This document shows, piece after piece, positions 38,361 to 51,930 of a stretch of 64,000 bases of DNA (position 1 is the first letter of the stretch; each line of letters begins with the position of its first letter). Origin of the DNA: Rhea pennata (Eukaryota; Chordata; Aves; Rheiformes; Rheidae); the NCBI RefSeq assembly GCF_028389875.1, contig NC_084665.1:3100001-3164000 (forward strand), in the 5' to 3' direction. The translations under genes were made by a program, and so were the position numbers. The notes beneath the pieces are model-generated. The model saw only the letters and a list, made by a program, of their open reading frames with translations, did no database searches and had not been told where the DNA came from.

Positions 38361-40972
38361 CCTGTGGGGCGCCCGGCTTGTCCCAGGGGCTGCTGCTCTT
38401 TGCACTGAGTAGCTGCTGGTGATGAATAAAGGGCGAAACCCCGCAGGATCCTTCTGTCGTGCGTGCCAGGCACCCCGGCCCGTTGGCCTGCAGCGGGGCT
38501 GGGGTCTGCTGGGCGCACAAGCAGGCATCAGGCTTCTGGTTCCCGCTGGTTACTCCGGGCAAGCTTCCGTTTTCCCCGGCCGCTCATCATGTGTTGTCGC
38601 CGAGGCCCACAGGAGGGAGTATTTGCAAAGCCTTCAAACTTGCCTCGTAACCTTGCAGTCTGCAAACCTGGCCAGCAGCTCCGGGAGATCGTCGAGGAAA
38701 AATGCTAGATGCAAAGGAATGTTATGCTAAGCTGCTCGGAAATGGCACAAGGCAGATGCTTCTGCACCTGCAGTCCTGCAGCCTGACCGAGGCCCCTCCA
38801 AGGACACCCTGCGGCACCCTCTTTGCAACCCCCACGAACACATGCCTGGCAGCCGGCTTCCGATCCTGAAAAAGCCAAGAAAGAAGCCAAAATAATCGCT
38901 TCCTATTCCTTTTCCCCTTTCCTCATCCCTTCATTCATGACCTTAGCAGATTGCCTAAGTCCCTGCCTAGTGCCATACGTACAGCTCTGTGAGAAGATGC
39001 AAACGTGCCGGGGAGGGTTGCAGCCTAGAAAAATTAAAGCAAGGTTGTGGAAGTACTTACTGCACGTGCCAGGGCTCGGTGAGCAGCCTCAGCGCACCAG
39101 CAGAGAGCTGAGCAAGCTTCTGTGGTGCTGTTGTGACCAGCCCCAGCCTGAGACTGCGCTGGCAGGAGCCGTGGTTGCGTTTGGCTACCTCTCATCTCGG
39201 GACGGATCAAATCTGAAGTGAAGATGAGAGCGATGTTTTGCCCTGCTCCTATTGCCGCTCCAACCACGGCAACGTGTGGAGGACAGCGGGCGCTTTCCTG
39301 GTAGGCTGAGTGCAGGCAGCTGACAGGCAGCGTGCCTGCCTCAAGGAGGCCCTAATTGCCCCCAACAGCCCCTACTCCACCCTGCCTGCAGATCTGGCTC
39401 TCGTGGCCAGCAGGAGCTTAATCTTGGGCAGGTCCCTGCAGTCACTGTCATCTGCCAGCACCTCCCTTCCTTTGGCCTCCTCTGAGCCCTCATCCTCACC
39501 CGTTCACCGGAGGGGTAAGGACATTTCTTAGCCCCAGCGCACGTGGCTTGACCCCATAGAGACTTCCCACCACATGAAGCGTGCAGCAGGCCGGTGCCCC
39601 TGCTGTGTGTCCCCACTCACAGCAGGAGGTAAGAGTGGGGAGCCCTCCAGGCTGGGCTCACTCCGTACCGGGACAGTTCTCCGCGCCATCCCTGGAGCAG
39701 GGGGCTGTGGCATTTCCCACAGCTGCAGTAACGCGCACATGACAGTGACATGTTCGCTCTCACATCACTGCATCTGGAGTGAAGCGCAGAGCCAGGCCAG
39801 CTGCACGCGGGCAGAGCAAAATAAATAAATAAATAAATAAGATACCAGCCATCCAGTGCCAGCACGGCGCAGCCCGAATAAATGGTTTGCAAATGCTGCT
39901 CAGGCAGGATTAGGCCTCCAGTGTGCTAAGTCTCGGCTCTCGCAGAGCATAATTGCTGCTGCAGTAAGCCCTGGCTCGTCCTTTCCTGAACCGTGCTCCC
40001 CGCTCATACAGTTCTCTGCCACAAAGCTTGTATTTGCCGCGTGCGTGTTGCTCTGCCCAGCGGAAAGGCAGAGAAAGGCAGGAAATCTGCAGGTGCCGCT
40101 TCATTTGCTCCACCGCTCCCTGCTGACCTCCCAGCTGTTCTTCTCCCCCCGCAGAGCACAAGGTGCATCCGCATGGGTGCGGGTTGCTGCCTCAGGCCTG
40201 GCAGCAAAGGCAGGGACAGGTAGCAGCATTGCTGCATGGCCATGCACGCACCAAGCTGTATTAGGAAGCTCTCCAAACTGGAATTACTCAGCTGTTCATA
40301 AAACCTTTTTGATCATTTCCCGTTACGTTTTGGCCAGCGGATAGCACTGGAGGTGTTCCAGGCTGGCTGTCACAGTGCGCCCGCGTGCCAGCCTGGCACG
40401 GCGGTGAGGACGAGACTGGCCCCGGCGCCCTCGCACGGCTTGGACCCCCCCCTCCCTCCCGAGGATGCTCACGCGGTCGGGCCTGCTGCGGGTGGCTGTC
40501 CCACCATGGGGACAGAGGTGCCCCCAGCAACGTCTCCCACGCTGCCTTCGCCTAACCCAAGGGAGCAGCTGTAAACTCGCCCTTAAATTATATAAAGGAG
40601 GTTTTTCGACAGCCCTTGGGAGAGGGGAACAACCTCCCCCCCCCCATGGCTTCCCCTAGGAGCGAGTTGGCCAACTGCTCTGCTTGGGGCCAGTTCCTAA
40701 CTCATTGGCAGTAGCTCAGACTTCTGAAGCGGCTCAAAGCAGCCCATCGCCTCCTGGCACGTGGAAGCCACCAGGCTAGATCTCAGCCCTGGGGAGATGT
40801 GTGAGGGCTCTGCTTCGCCCCCTGCCCCAGAGCAGCACTTGAGTCCAAGGCAGGTATGAGTCTGTGCAGGATCTGCCCAAAACTAGCGATGCCTGTGACG
40901 TGTGCCGAAAAAATGGGGGCTGGTGGAGGAAGGGATCAACGCAGAGCATGAAAACCAAAGATACACCACAAT
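38361..40972. other. Intergenic between PEX6 and VSX1
   Basis: No coding region is recognisable. In human the gene head-to-head with PEX6 is PPP2R5D; none of it is visible here. The interval contains an (AAAT)n microsatellite at 39,818-39,840 and otherwise single-copy-looking sequence. Confidence 0.6.
39818..39840. repeat. (AAAT)n microsatellite
   Basis: Five to six tandem AAAT units in the intergenic stretch between PEX6 and VSX1. Confidence 0.9.
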
Positions 40973-40978
40973 TTTATT
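40973..40978 (-). terminator. Candidate polyadenylation signal of VSX1
   Basis: AATAAA on the minus strand (TTTATT forward), about 950 bp past the VSX1 stop. It is the first canonical signal in that direction, which would give a 3' UTR of about 0.97 kb. Confidence 0.5.
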
Positions 40979-41630
40979 TATGGATGTGTAATAAATAAGT
41001 GATGGACAAACCAGGAAGAGCCACATTCGGGGGGAAAAAATCACTAAAGTGCTTTTAGACATAAATGACATAAATAAAGACCACCAAGAAACGGCTCTGA
41101 CATTACACTTTTACAGACACTTACAAAATACTCTCCTATGTCAGTTAGCAAAATTATTTAATTGTTCCAGGGTACTATGGCTTGGTTTTCGAGAAGGTCT
41201 GTTCTGTTATGCATAGTATGGCAGGTAACATTCAAGCGCGTACAAAATCATTGCATAAATAAAAGTGTCTTCACCCCTTCCCCCAAACACGAGTTAAGGA
41301 AGCTGCACAGTGTAAATCCAGTGATAAGGCTGCACTGGCAGGCCAACCCCCCAGCAGGTAGGAGCCGACATGCCTGTAGGCTTGCACCAGCTGGAGGACG
41401 GGCTCTGCCGTGGTCGGAAAACCCTGCTGCTCCTTGAGGTGGAGGAGTTGCCCATTCAAAGCGGAGGGAGCGGCCGGCTGGGTGCTGCGCAGGGGGCGGG
41501 AGTACCCCAGAAGAGGCGCCTGGAAGCTCGCGCACCCTTTTGCGCCTGGGTGCTTGGGGCGGGAGCAGCTCCCGTCGCCCTGCTGCTGCTCTTCGCGCTT
41601 CTGGACGGCCGGGGAAGAGTTCGCATCCCC

Positions 41631-41648
41631 GGGGGGGGGGGGGGGGGG
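41631..41648. repeat. G18 homopolymer in the probable VSX1 3' UTR
   Basis: Eighteen consecutive G on the forward strand, so C18 in the VSX1 transcript if the 3' UTR extends to 40,973. Confidence 0.85.
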
Positions 41649-41925
41649 AAGGGAAGCTTCTTTCCAAGAGACTGTCCATGCTGCCTAAAAGACATGGTAT
41701 TGGTTTCACACCGCTTTTGGCCATGTCTGGCCTCCTCTCCCACCCTCCACCCTGGCTTCATCTTTGCTCTGCTGAGAAGTGAGGGGACGGAGGGGGGGGT
41801 TCAGTCTTAGAATGCCCTGAATTCAGATAAAAGTTCAATTATTTGAGGAAAAAAATTAGATATCAATAAATATTCTTATCTTCCCAGGGAGCCGCGAGGC
41901 CTAGGCTCCCCGGGGCAGTCCAAGC

Positions 41926-44042
<2,117 letters not shown>

Positions 44043-44151
44043 CGCCGCCGCCGCCTGGCCCGGCGCAGGCGGCCCCTGCGCCCGCCGCCCCTTTTATGCG
44101 CCCGCCACCGGCCCCGGCCCCAGTCACGCCCCAGGGCCGCTCCCAATCCCC

Positions 44152-45495
44152 GGATTAGCGGCCGCCGGGTCCCCTGTGTCCTTCCCTCCCCCCCCACCCC
44201 GGCAGTCCGGCCCCCGGCCCCTCCCGCGGGCCCCCCCAACGCCCTCCTCTGCGTCCTTTCCCACCCCCCAGCTCCCCCTTCCTCGCCTCGGGTCCCTTTC
44301 CCGCGCCTTCACCCCCGCCCCTGTCACGTCCCCTCTGCTGCCCCTCGGTGCCCCCTCCCCGTTAGCCCCACACCTAGACGGGGCGTCCGGCTTGGCTGCT
44401 CCTGCGGCCCCCGATCTCCCCCTCCCCCAGCCCGGCTGCTCCCCGCGGGGGGCCGGGGCCGCCCTGGGCGCCCTTTGGAGGCGCCTGGCCTCCGCGCTCC
44501 TTTTGGCTCCCAGATTCTTGCGCCTGGGCAGCGGTTCCCTTCCCTCCTCCCCCCCCCCCCCCGCCTCCCCTTTTCCTTCCCTTTATCTGTTTATGGAAAC
44601 GATTTAGGACGGGCTTTGCACAGGCTGCCTGATCCCGGCCTTCCCGCTGCACCGTCGGATTAAACGAGGGTCCTTCTGATAAAGATAATTACAAGGGGAC
44701 TCCGCATTAACTTTGCATTATTAAAGAAAGACCCAAATCTCCCCTCGCAAGCTGTTCCCGGGATTAGCGGAACAATAACTTTCATTTAGGATAATTGCCG
44801 ATGCCGGTGCCGGTGGGGGGGTGGGATCCTGCTCTGCGCTGAGAAAGGCCTGCGGGTGCTGGGGGCTTGGGGTCACCCTCCCCCCCCAAAAAAAACAGCC
44901 ACCTTGGGCACCTTCACTTTCCCAAGTGCTTCTGCCGCTGCGCTGCTGGAATCGGAGACTTTCACTGCCAGCCGGGGAGGATCTGCCACAGTAATTAGAA
45001 GCCCTAATCCAGCCACCACCCACAACAAATTTCCTGCCCGAGCAGGTATTAGTGGATAAAACCCTAATTTTTGACGTTGCCCCAGAATCAGCTTGATTTC
45101 AGCAGTTTATGTGAATGCTGAGCTGTTGGGAGAGATGATGAAGCCTTAAATATGCATATGGCCTAGGCACTGGGGAAGTTTGGGGCTAAAGCGTACGTAA
45201 TTGCTCCTAATCAGTTTATGAAACATAAAAGCTCAAGCCCGAAAGAAGGCCTGTAGCCACAGGGATGGGACGAGTGCTTAAACGTGCGCCGAGCTGGCCC
45301 GGACGTGGCATGGCGCTGGCCGATGCTGTTGGGCCCTGGGGACGAAGCTCAGGGACTGGGATGGAACACGTGCGCTGCCACCCGCCGGGTTCCCCAGGCA
45401 CGCCGGAGACGGGCATCTCCACCGGGTCTTTCGGACAATAAATCAGTTAAAGGATATCTTGATATATGCTCATCAGATAGGATTATCTGGGATTA
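44152..45495. promoter_or_regulatory. Cluster of GGATTA (CRX/OTX-type) sites upstream of VSX1
   Basis: GGATTA or its complement TAATCC occurs at 44152, 44657, 44761, 45005, 45480 and 45490. The 10-mer GGATTAGCGG occurs twice (44152, 44761), and a TAATTA (44992) lies 13 bp from the TAATCC at 45005. The first site is 110 bp from the VSX1 start codon. GGATTA is the core bound by Lys50 homeodomains such as OTX2 and CRX, known regulators in photoreceptor and bipolar cells. Function is inferred. Confidence 0.5.
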
Positions 45496-45499
45496 GACT

Positions 45500-48189
45500 A
45501 ATCAGTAAATGTTTCTCTGCTCATTATTTTCCAGGGAAGATTTTTTTCTGCTGATTCTCCGACGCCGAAAGATTATCAAGCGCTCCGAGAGCAGAACGTC
45601 AAACGTCGGCGCCCTGCTCCGATTTCCCCGCTGGGGCCCCTCTTGGCTGCAGCGTGCCCGGCGTGGGGCACGGAGCGCCTGGCCTCGGCTTCCCTGGCTC
45701 CGCGTGAAGGGAAGGGACCCGGAAATTCCTCCACAGAGGTTTCGTCCTGCAGGCGTCCACCTCTGATTAAAAAGCAGAAGAGCAGTCAACAGAGTCTGGA
45801 GCACCACGGATTTAATAGAGCTGCCGGCCATCGGGGTGCTGCACCTCCAGGCACGGCGGGAGGCAGGGTGCTGGCGACCCCCTTGCAGCCTCGACTCCCC
45901 CTCGGTGCTCATTTACGGCTTGTTAGTGGGGGGGGGGGGGGGGAAAGTAATAATAATAACGCGAGCGTTTCCTCACCTTCTCAGGTCTCTTTTGCACGTG
46001 GCAAACCGGAGATGGTTTTGGCCTTGGAAGACTTGCTCCAAGGAGGACGAAGAGCGCGAAGCACACCCGCGACTCGTTTCACCCGTTTCACGTCCATCTC
46101 CGGCCCCTCAGGAGGGGGTCCATCATGCCTAACTTCTCCCCCGGGGTCTTGGAGGTGCTCAGCCACACGCCTTGTGCTAGTGTCACTACCCAGCCCCCTT
46201 TCTGCCCTCTTCTTTTCTACTTCTCAGTTGGGAAGTCACCATTTTAGCTTGGTTTGGCTCGCTCCCCTTTGCTCTTCTGGCAAGGTTCAACCAGCCAAAG
46301 CACGTCACACCGACATCCCGGTGAGAGCTTCCTCCACGCAAGACTTTTTTTGGGGGGGCGGAAGCTTCCCAGCTTCCTGCATGCAATGCAGGGGAGCGTC
46401 ATGCACACGCCTACGCCCACACTGGCCTCCTCTCTCCTGCCTGCCGACGGCCAGCGCTCATCCCTCGGCTGGAGCCCAGGCAGGAGAAGAGCGGGTGGGA
46501 CAGCCCTTGCTCCTCTGGCCCTGTGGGCTGGGTGCTTGCAGGGCAAGACTCCCCATCTAGCTCCCACTGCCTTTCTGAAACAGGGCAAATGGCACTGCTT
46601 GACCAGAAGGCAAAGGAGAGTAAGATAAACCTGCCCCTATCAACAGCGACAGGGAAGAGGAATTTGTCCTGGAAAAAGCCAAGAGGTCTAAAGACCAAAC
46701 CCTGGCAGACCTGCTGGGTTTGAAGCCATGCTCCCATTCCTGCCAACCTGGAAATAGTCAGGAGATTGCATATAAACACCACAATTAGGACAGCAGTGAT
46801 GGGATGCCCCCCAGTCACACCAGTTACCCTACAGCCTGAGCATAAATGTGTCGGAGAAGAAACATCTAGGGGTATGTTATTACTGCCTCGCCACTGAGTG
46901 GACAAAGTGGTTTAGGAGAGCGCAAGGCAAGGTCCACGTCCTGCCCAAAGAGCTTAACTTCTCAGCTTTAATAAGAAGAATTAGGGCTTTACTATGGCTT
47001 TAATTTAATCAGAATGAATAACAGAAGTGGTCATGCCATTTCTTGGCAGGAGGCTCTCTGCCCCAGGTCTTCCCCTCGGGTGTAGGGTCCCCAGGCAGCA
47101 CCCTGAGGTGATAACGGTTCGGTGCCCGGTGACAGAAGCCATCCTGGTGCCTGTAGCTGAGGTCCGAGTGTGCCAGGACCTCTCAGTCCCAGAGGAAGCT
47201 ACTAGGGTTGGCTTTGCTCCCCCAGAAGAGGCTTTGCTCTCCGCATGCTCCCATCAGGCTGCCCAAGATCTCAGCTACCTGGAAACATGTGCATGTATCT
47301 GATGGTGACTCCAGCAGGTCTCTTCTGTCTTTGTGCTCACTCATCTACTCTCCTTTGGGCTGGAGCCATTGGAAATGGCCTCCAGTGGCCATTTATTGCC
47401 AGCTGGACTGTAGCCGAGGACATGGATAAGCCCAGCTTCTAGTCTCTTCCAGTATCCATGCAGTTATGTGTCTCTGCCATGGGCATAAACAGAGCAGGAA
47501 CATGTCTCCTAGTAGAAATGGCAGGTGTAAGGAAAGGAGTTTGGTCCCCTTCACGCAATGCTCTCCTCCCCTGACACAGGGAGCACGGACGCTTTGCCAG
47601 GGCCACTTGATCCGTGCGTAGCAGAAGGATTGCACTGGTCATCACCTGCCACTGCAGCGTCATCGTGGGGTTGCTTTTCCTTTCCTTTTAAACCGCAAAA
47701 TGGTACTTCACATAGCAACATTTCACCCGGCAAACTCCGTATCAAGCCAAGGAGCCTCAAACCATGACCAGTCACAGTGAGCAACAGCATCCTGATTCCA
47801 GCTCCAGCCTTCGGAGGGCTTTCATCACTCACTTCTTCCCACCTTATTTTTTGACACACTCCTTTGCTTGCTGGGATTAGCCAGAGGAGCAAAAGCATCC
47901 CTCACCACGAAACTGGACCCCAGCTCCCTGGGATGCAGTACCAGCCTGTCCTTCACCTCCCTGGCCATTGCACACAACACCTTCCATGGCGATAGGGGAA
48001 CACTGGACACGTGCACAGGATGTGATCTTCTTCCCAGGTGTTCTTGCTCCTCCTCGCTGCTTTTCCAGCCCACAGCAATGCAGAAGTGCTCTGTTTTTTT
48101 GTTTTCGTTTTGTTTGTTTGTTTTTCTGAGCAAAATCTAATCAGGCCTTTGTTAAAAAACAGAGGGGAAAAGAAAAGCCTCAACCTTAT
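45500..48189. other. VSX1 upstream intergenic, no gene seen
   Basis: No exon-like sequence or repeat family was recognised. There is a G run of about 19 near 45,929-45,944 and a T7G7 tract near 46,350. Confidence 0.5.
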
Positions 48190-48560
48190 TTTTAAATAAT
48201 ACCAAAAAGCTGTAAGTATTTGTTCGACCTGCTTGTTCTTACTGCTCGGGATCAGCCCGATTATTCAGGAATTCATTTTTATTTCTGAGTTTTATTTTTT
48301 CTCATTTAACAGCTGCACATTAATAAAAACTCCATTTATTGGAGGATTTGGCTGGGATTGCTATAATAAAATAGAAGGATTTGTGCTGGGCACTAAAAGA
48401 ACTCTCTGCAAAAAGTAGTGTTTTTCCAGTGATTAGGAGCGCCGGAACATATTGTTTTGCCGTGTAGCCCCATCACTGCTGAGGACGGTGACAGATGTCT
48501 TGTGTTAATGTTGAATGATTAAATGCCATTTCTGAAGCCACTCCCTGGCTGCGAAGCACG
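48190..48560. promoter_or_regulatory. Candidate noncoding regulatory element (AT-rich)
   Basis: AT-rich block rich in homeodomain-type cores: CATTAATAAAAAC, GATTATTCAGG, TGATTAGGAGC and AATGATTAAATG, with no repeat match and no coding potential. Character and position upstream of VSX1 suggest a developmental enhancer. Conservation is not testable from this sequence. Confidence 0.3.
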
Positions 48561-49599
48561 GTGCTGCTTCACCCTCACAATCTGCCTTCAATCTGTTCCC
48601 TTTGCTGAGAGCATCCCATGGCGCTGGTCATCAAGAAACTCCCATCATAGCCTGGTCTGCAGGCCACATCCCAGGGCAACCTAAGACCTGGCAATGTCTG
48701 AACGTGGGTTTAGGTGGGATAGGCACTTGAAGCACATTCGCAGGGCTTGGAAAGCGGAGACCTTGGAAAGCAAATGAAATTGCAATGATCGCAGAATAGT
48801 CAGCAATAGCCTTGGGGTGCTGCAGCACAGTGGTCCCCAGGTGAGCCAGGATGCAGGAGCTGCATAACAGAAGAGCGTAGAGCCACCCAGCAAGCACCAG
48901 ACAGACCCTTTTTGCAATGCAAAGGTGGAGCAAGTGACAGATGGGAGCGTCAAGATAAACCAAACCCAGCAGCTAGGCTTCCGATTCTGTCATGGTTTCC
49001 TTCATGCCGCGTTGGGTAGGAAACGTGAGACCAGCCCAAGACTTCGCTGTCTCCTGCTCCCTCCATGGCTCCATCCATGGCTCTGTTAAAAGGAATGATG
49101 CCTCACAGCAGACTTTCCTCTCTCGTATCCATAAGCCACTGCCTGTGGCACCGGGCACTTCCCTGATCCGAGTTTTAAAACTCACCTTTGCGCAGGGCAG
49201 AGAACATCCTAGTCATGAGCGTCTACATTGCAACATCCAGCTGTACGTGGAGCTCCATGAGCCTTCTAGCACTGATTCATTTGCTTTCTGGTGTCCCAAC
49301 CTCTTTTCTTTAGTTCTCTCATTCTGCTCAGCCCACAAGCTACATCCTGCTCTGCCCAAACCCAGGTGTCCCTCTCCACGAGCCCCCCAGATTTGGTGCA
49401 ACCTGCTCCCTTGCCCTAGAGATAAGCGATCCTGAAGACATCACCCCCCGACACCGCAGCCATCCGGCCACGGCCGCTGCAAAGCGCGCAGGAGCTGCTC
49501 CCGCCCCAGGAGTTAGAACAACGGGGCAGTGGCTACCTGGGAAGGCGAGACGGTGCCAAACAGCAACAGGTCAAAACTGACTGATTTATACCGCTTCTT
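48561..49599. other. Intergenic, nothing recognised
   Basis: Single-copy-looking DNA with no coding frame of substance and no repeat family recognised. Confidence 0.5.
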
Positions 49600-49620
49600 A
49601 AAAAAAAAAAAAAAAAAAAA
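49600..49620. repeat. A21 homopolymer
   Basis: Twenty-one consecutive A bordering the AT-rich block that follows. Confidence 0.85.
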
Positions 49621-49639
49621 CCTCATTGCCCTCCATTAA

Positions 49640-50290
49640 TCTATCAGCCCAACGGGTCAAGTAAAAGCAGGTTACTCCCTCGCTTTCACTTCTCCCCCAA
49701 CTTAATCTGTATGCTAAATTACAAGTTGATAATGGGTTCCCATTAATTATTGATTTTTCAGATAATACTTGTTAAAGTAGAATTAACGCTATTGTTTCTG
49801 AACAAATACTGCCCAAATACTGTGTTTAGCGGCCTTGTAATCAGCTTTACCCACTTCTCCTTTAATCTGATTGAAACAGATTTCCTACCAAATCTTTTTT
49901 ATCATTTTGTTGATATTAAAAGGTCAGATATTTGGGCCTGCCCAGAAGTGTAATTTAAGTTACTGCAATCGATTATCGTTACATGCTCGTGCATGAGCAG
50001 CAGCAGGCTGAGGGATGCAACTGTAATTTAGCCCAAAAATGAAGAAGAGAGGGAAAAAAAGCCACGAACTTTCCATGGCATTTGGGCCGCGACGATTGTA
50101 CATTTTAGCTTATTTTCCCAAGCCCTATATTATGATTCTGTTCACCATAATGCCTTTTGACCCGCTGCATTTACTCCATCATAATTATCCTTTAATACTC
50201 TTATAAATGAACTTTTAGCTTATCTTCCATTAATTCTCAGAACAAGCAAAGCACTAACGTAACAAACAAAGCTATCTAAATAAAATGTTT
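49640..50290. promoter_or_regulatory. Candidate conserved noncoding element block
   Basis: About 650 bp of AT-rich, low-repeat sequence with dense homeodomain cores: CATTAATCTATC, CCCATTAATTATTG, GAATTAACGC, TTTAATCTGATTG, CATAATTATCC and CATTAATTCTC. It has no simple-sequence decay and no open frame of note. This is the type of sequence seen in deeply conserved enhancers beside developmental transcription factors. Conservation is inferred, not shown. Confidence 0.35.
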
Positions 50291-51499
50291 AACCCTTGTG
50301 GGGACTTTCCCCGGTTGTCCCAAGGCAGGCCGGGCGTTTAAGAGGTAGACAGCTGAGTTGTGCTTCCCTGTCAGGAGATCCGGGCCGCGTGATGGTTTTC
50401 GAGCCCCTCTCCCAGGCCCAGCCCCATCATACAACTCTGGGAAAAGCAAAACCATGCAGTTAAACCCGGAGCAGACCTAGGTGGTGACAGTATCGCAGAG
50501 CAGTCTGGGATTTCACCGGCGCTGGGCAGCAGTCCAAGTGCTGAATGGCACATGGTTTGCAAGACGAGCTGGTTAGAAAATGAAGACGGAGGCAATTTGT
50601 CTCAAAGACTTTCAAGACTTCGATTTTCCAACTCGCCCACAAATTCTCAGGGAGCATGTGGGTAACTCAGCTCTCTGCTCTGAAGCCCTGCACCTGGGCA
50701 CAAAGAGCTCATCTCGCCATGCAGCGGTCACAAAAACTTAGAAGTATCACAGTTCCAAAAACAAAACAGTCTTCTGCCCTGTTTCTCCTCCACGTTTGTG
50801 CTCAAGCTATACTGGAAAATGGGGAAGTGCCAGCTTGTTCCAGTTACTGCATTTCCGGAGTTTGGTACGTAACCACATCTCAGCTACCATCTCAACAACA
50901 GTTTCTATAAATACAAATATTCCAGAGATATGACTGCTCAGGAGCACAGAGACAGACACTGATTTGCAGCCGTAGATGGGTTCGGGCGCAACACTGCAGA
51001 ATGGGCAGAGTCAAAAGGGGCAAGAGTCTCCGACAGACCTGGTGCCTCGGCCACCGACTCCACACGTCAGATTTGCTCAAGCTCTTCTTCAGACAGCAAA
51101 GCTGCAAACTATCTCCGCTGTGACCCGATTTCCCTGGTCGGCCTTGCGGCAAAGAGCAAGGTAGGTCCACCTTGCAAAAAAACTGTGACGGAGCTGGCCC
51201 TGGGAAGAAGTCCTTGTCTCAGAAGTACTTCACCACCTGGGAGAGCCCTGCTGCCAACAAAAGTCTCAGCTTTCTAGGAGAAGAAAAGAGCTCAGAGGGA
51301 TCTGGGCTACAATGAGGAGTCACTTCCTTGGTGGGAGACTCTGTCTGATACTAATTCTTAAGATCTCGTTTTACAGATCAGGTAAACTGCAACTTGCCAG
51401 TGGGAGTCAAATAGATTTTCATGGAAATTTGGTGACATTCAGTGAAAAGATATTAGTGTGTGTAATGAGAAAATACCTAATTCTCCCAAAGAAGGTTTT
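50291..51499. other. Intergenic, nothing recognised
   Basis: No gene, repeat family or motif cluster recognised. Confidence 0.5.
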
Positions 51500-51930
51500 A
51501 TGCCCGTAAGTGCATCTAGAATAACCTGGAAGGGTTAATTATAGTTAGTAATACTATATCGAGCTTTAAAGGAGATTAACTCAGGAGCTGTTATTAAAGG
51601 TGTCCTGTTCATGGTTCTAACCCCACTATAGTAATAGATATTAATAGCAATAAAAAAGATTCACAGCCTCAAGCTGCGCTGTAAGATAAGTTAGCCACAT
51701 TGGTGGACGTTCCAGTAAAAAAGGTCTCAATAAATGACAGATGAAATAGTCGTCATCTTCAGTCCGCAGCCCATCTTATTTTCTCTCTAATATTATCTGC
51801 CTTCACAAAATCCTGTTATGCTCTTTCTCCTAGTTTTGATAGCAAAATGATGATTCTTTCCCAAGCAAAAGGGCCGAATCTTCAGCTCTTGTGAATTGAC
51901 CCAGCTTTGTCAGCTAATGGGACTACACTG
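51500..51930. promoter_or_regulatory. Candidate noncoding regulatory element (AT-rich)
   Basis: AT-rich block containing GGTTAATTATAG, GAGATTAACTC, ATATTAATAGC, TCTCTAATATTATC and GCTAATGGG, without repeat match. Same character as the blocks at 48.2 and 49.6 kb. Confidence 0.25.

Noticed and set aside
38044-38412. 122-codon plus-strand frame as a divergent gene sharing the PEX6 promoter
   Set aside because: No similarity to PPP2R5D or any known protein. It is GC-rich composition only.
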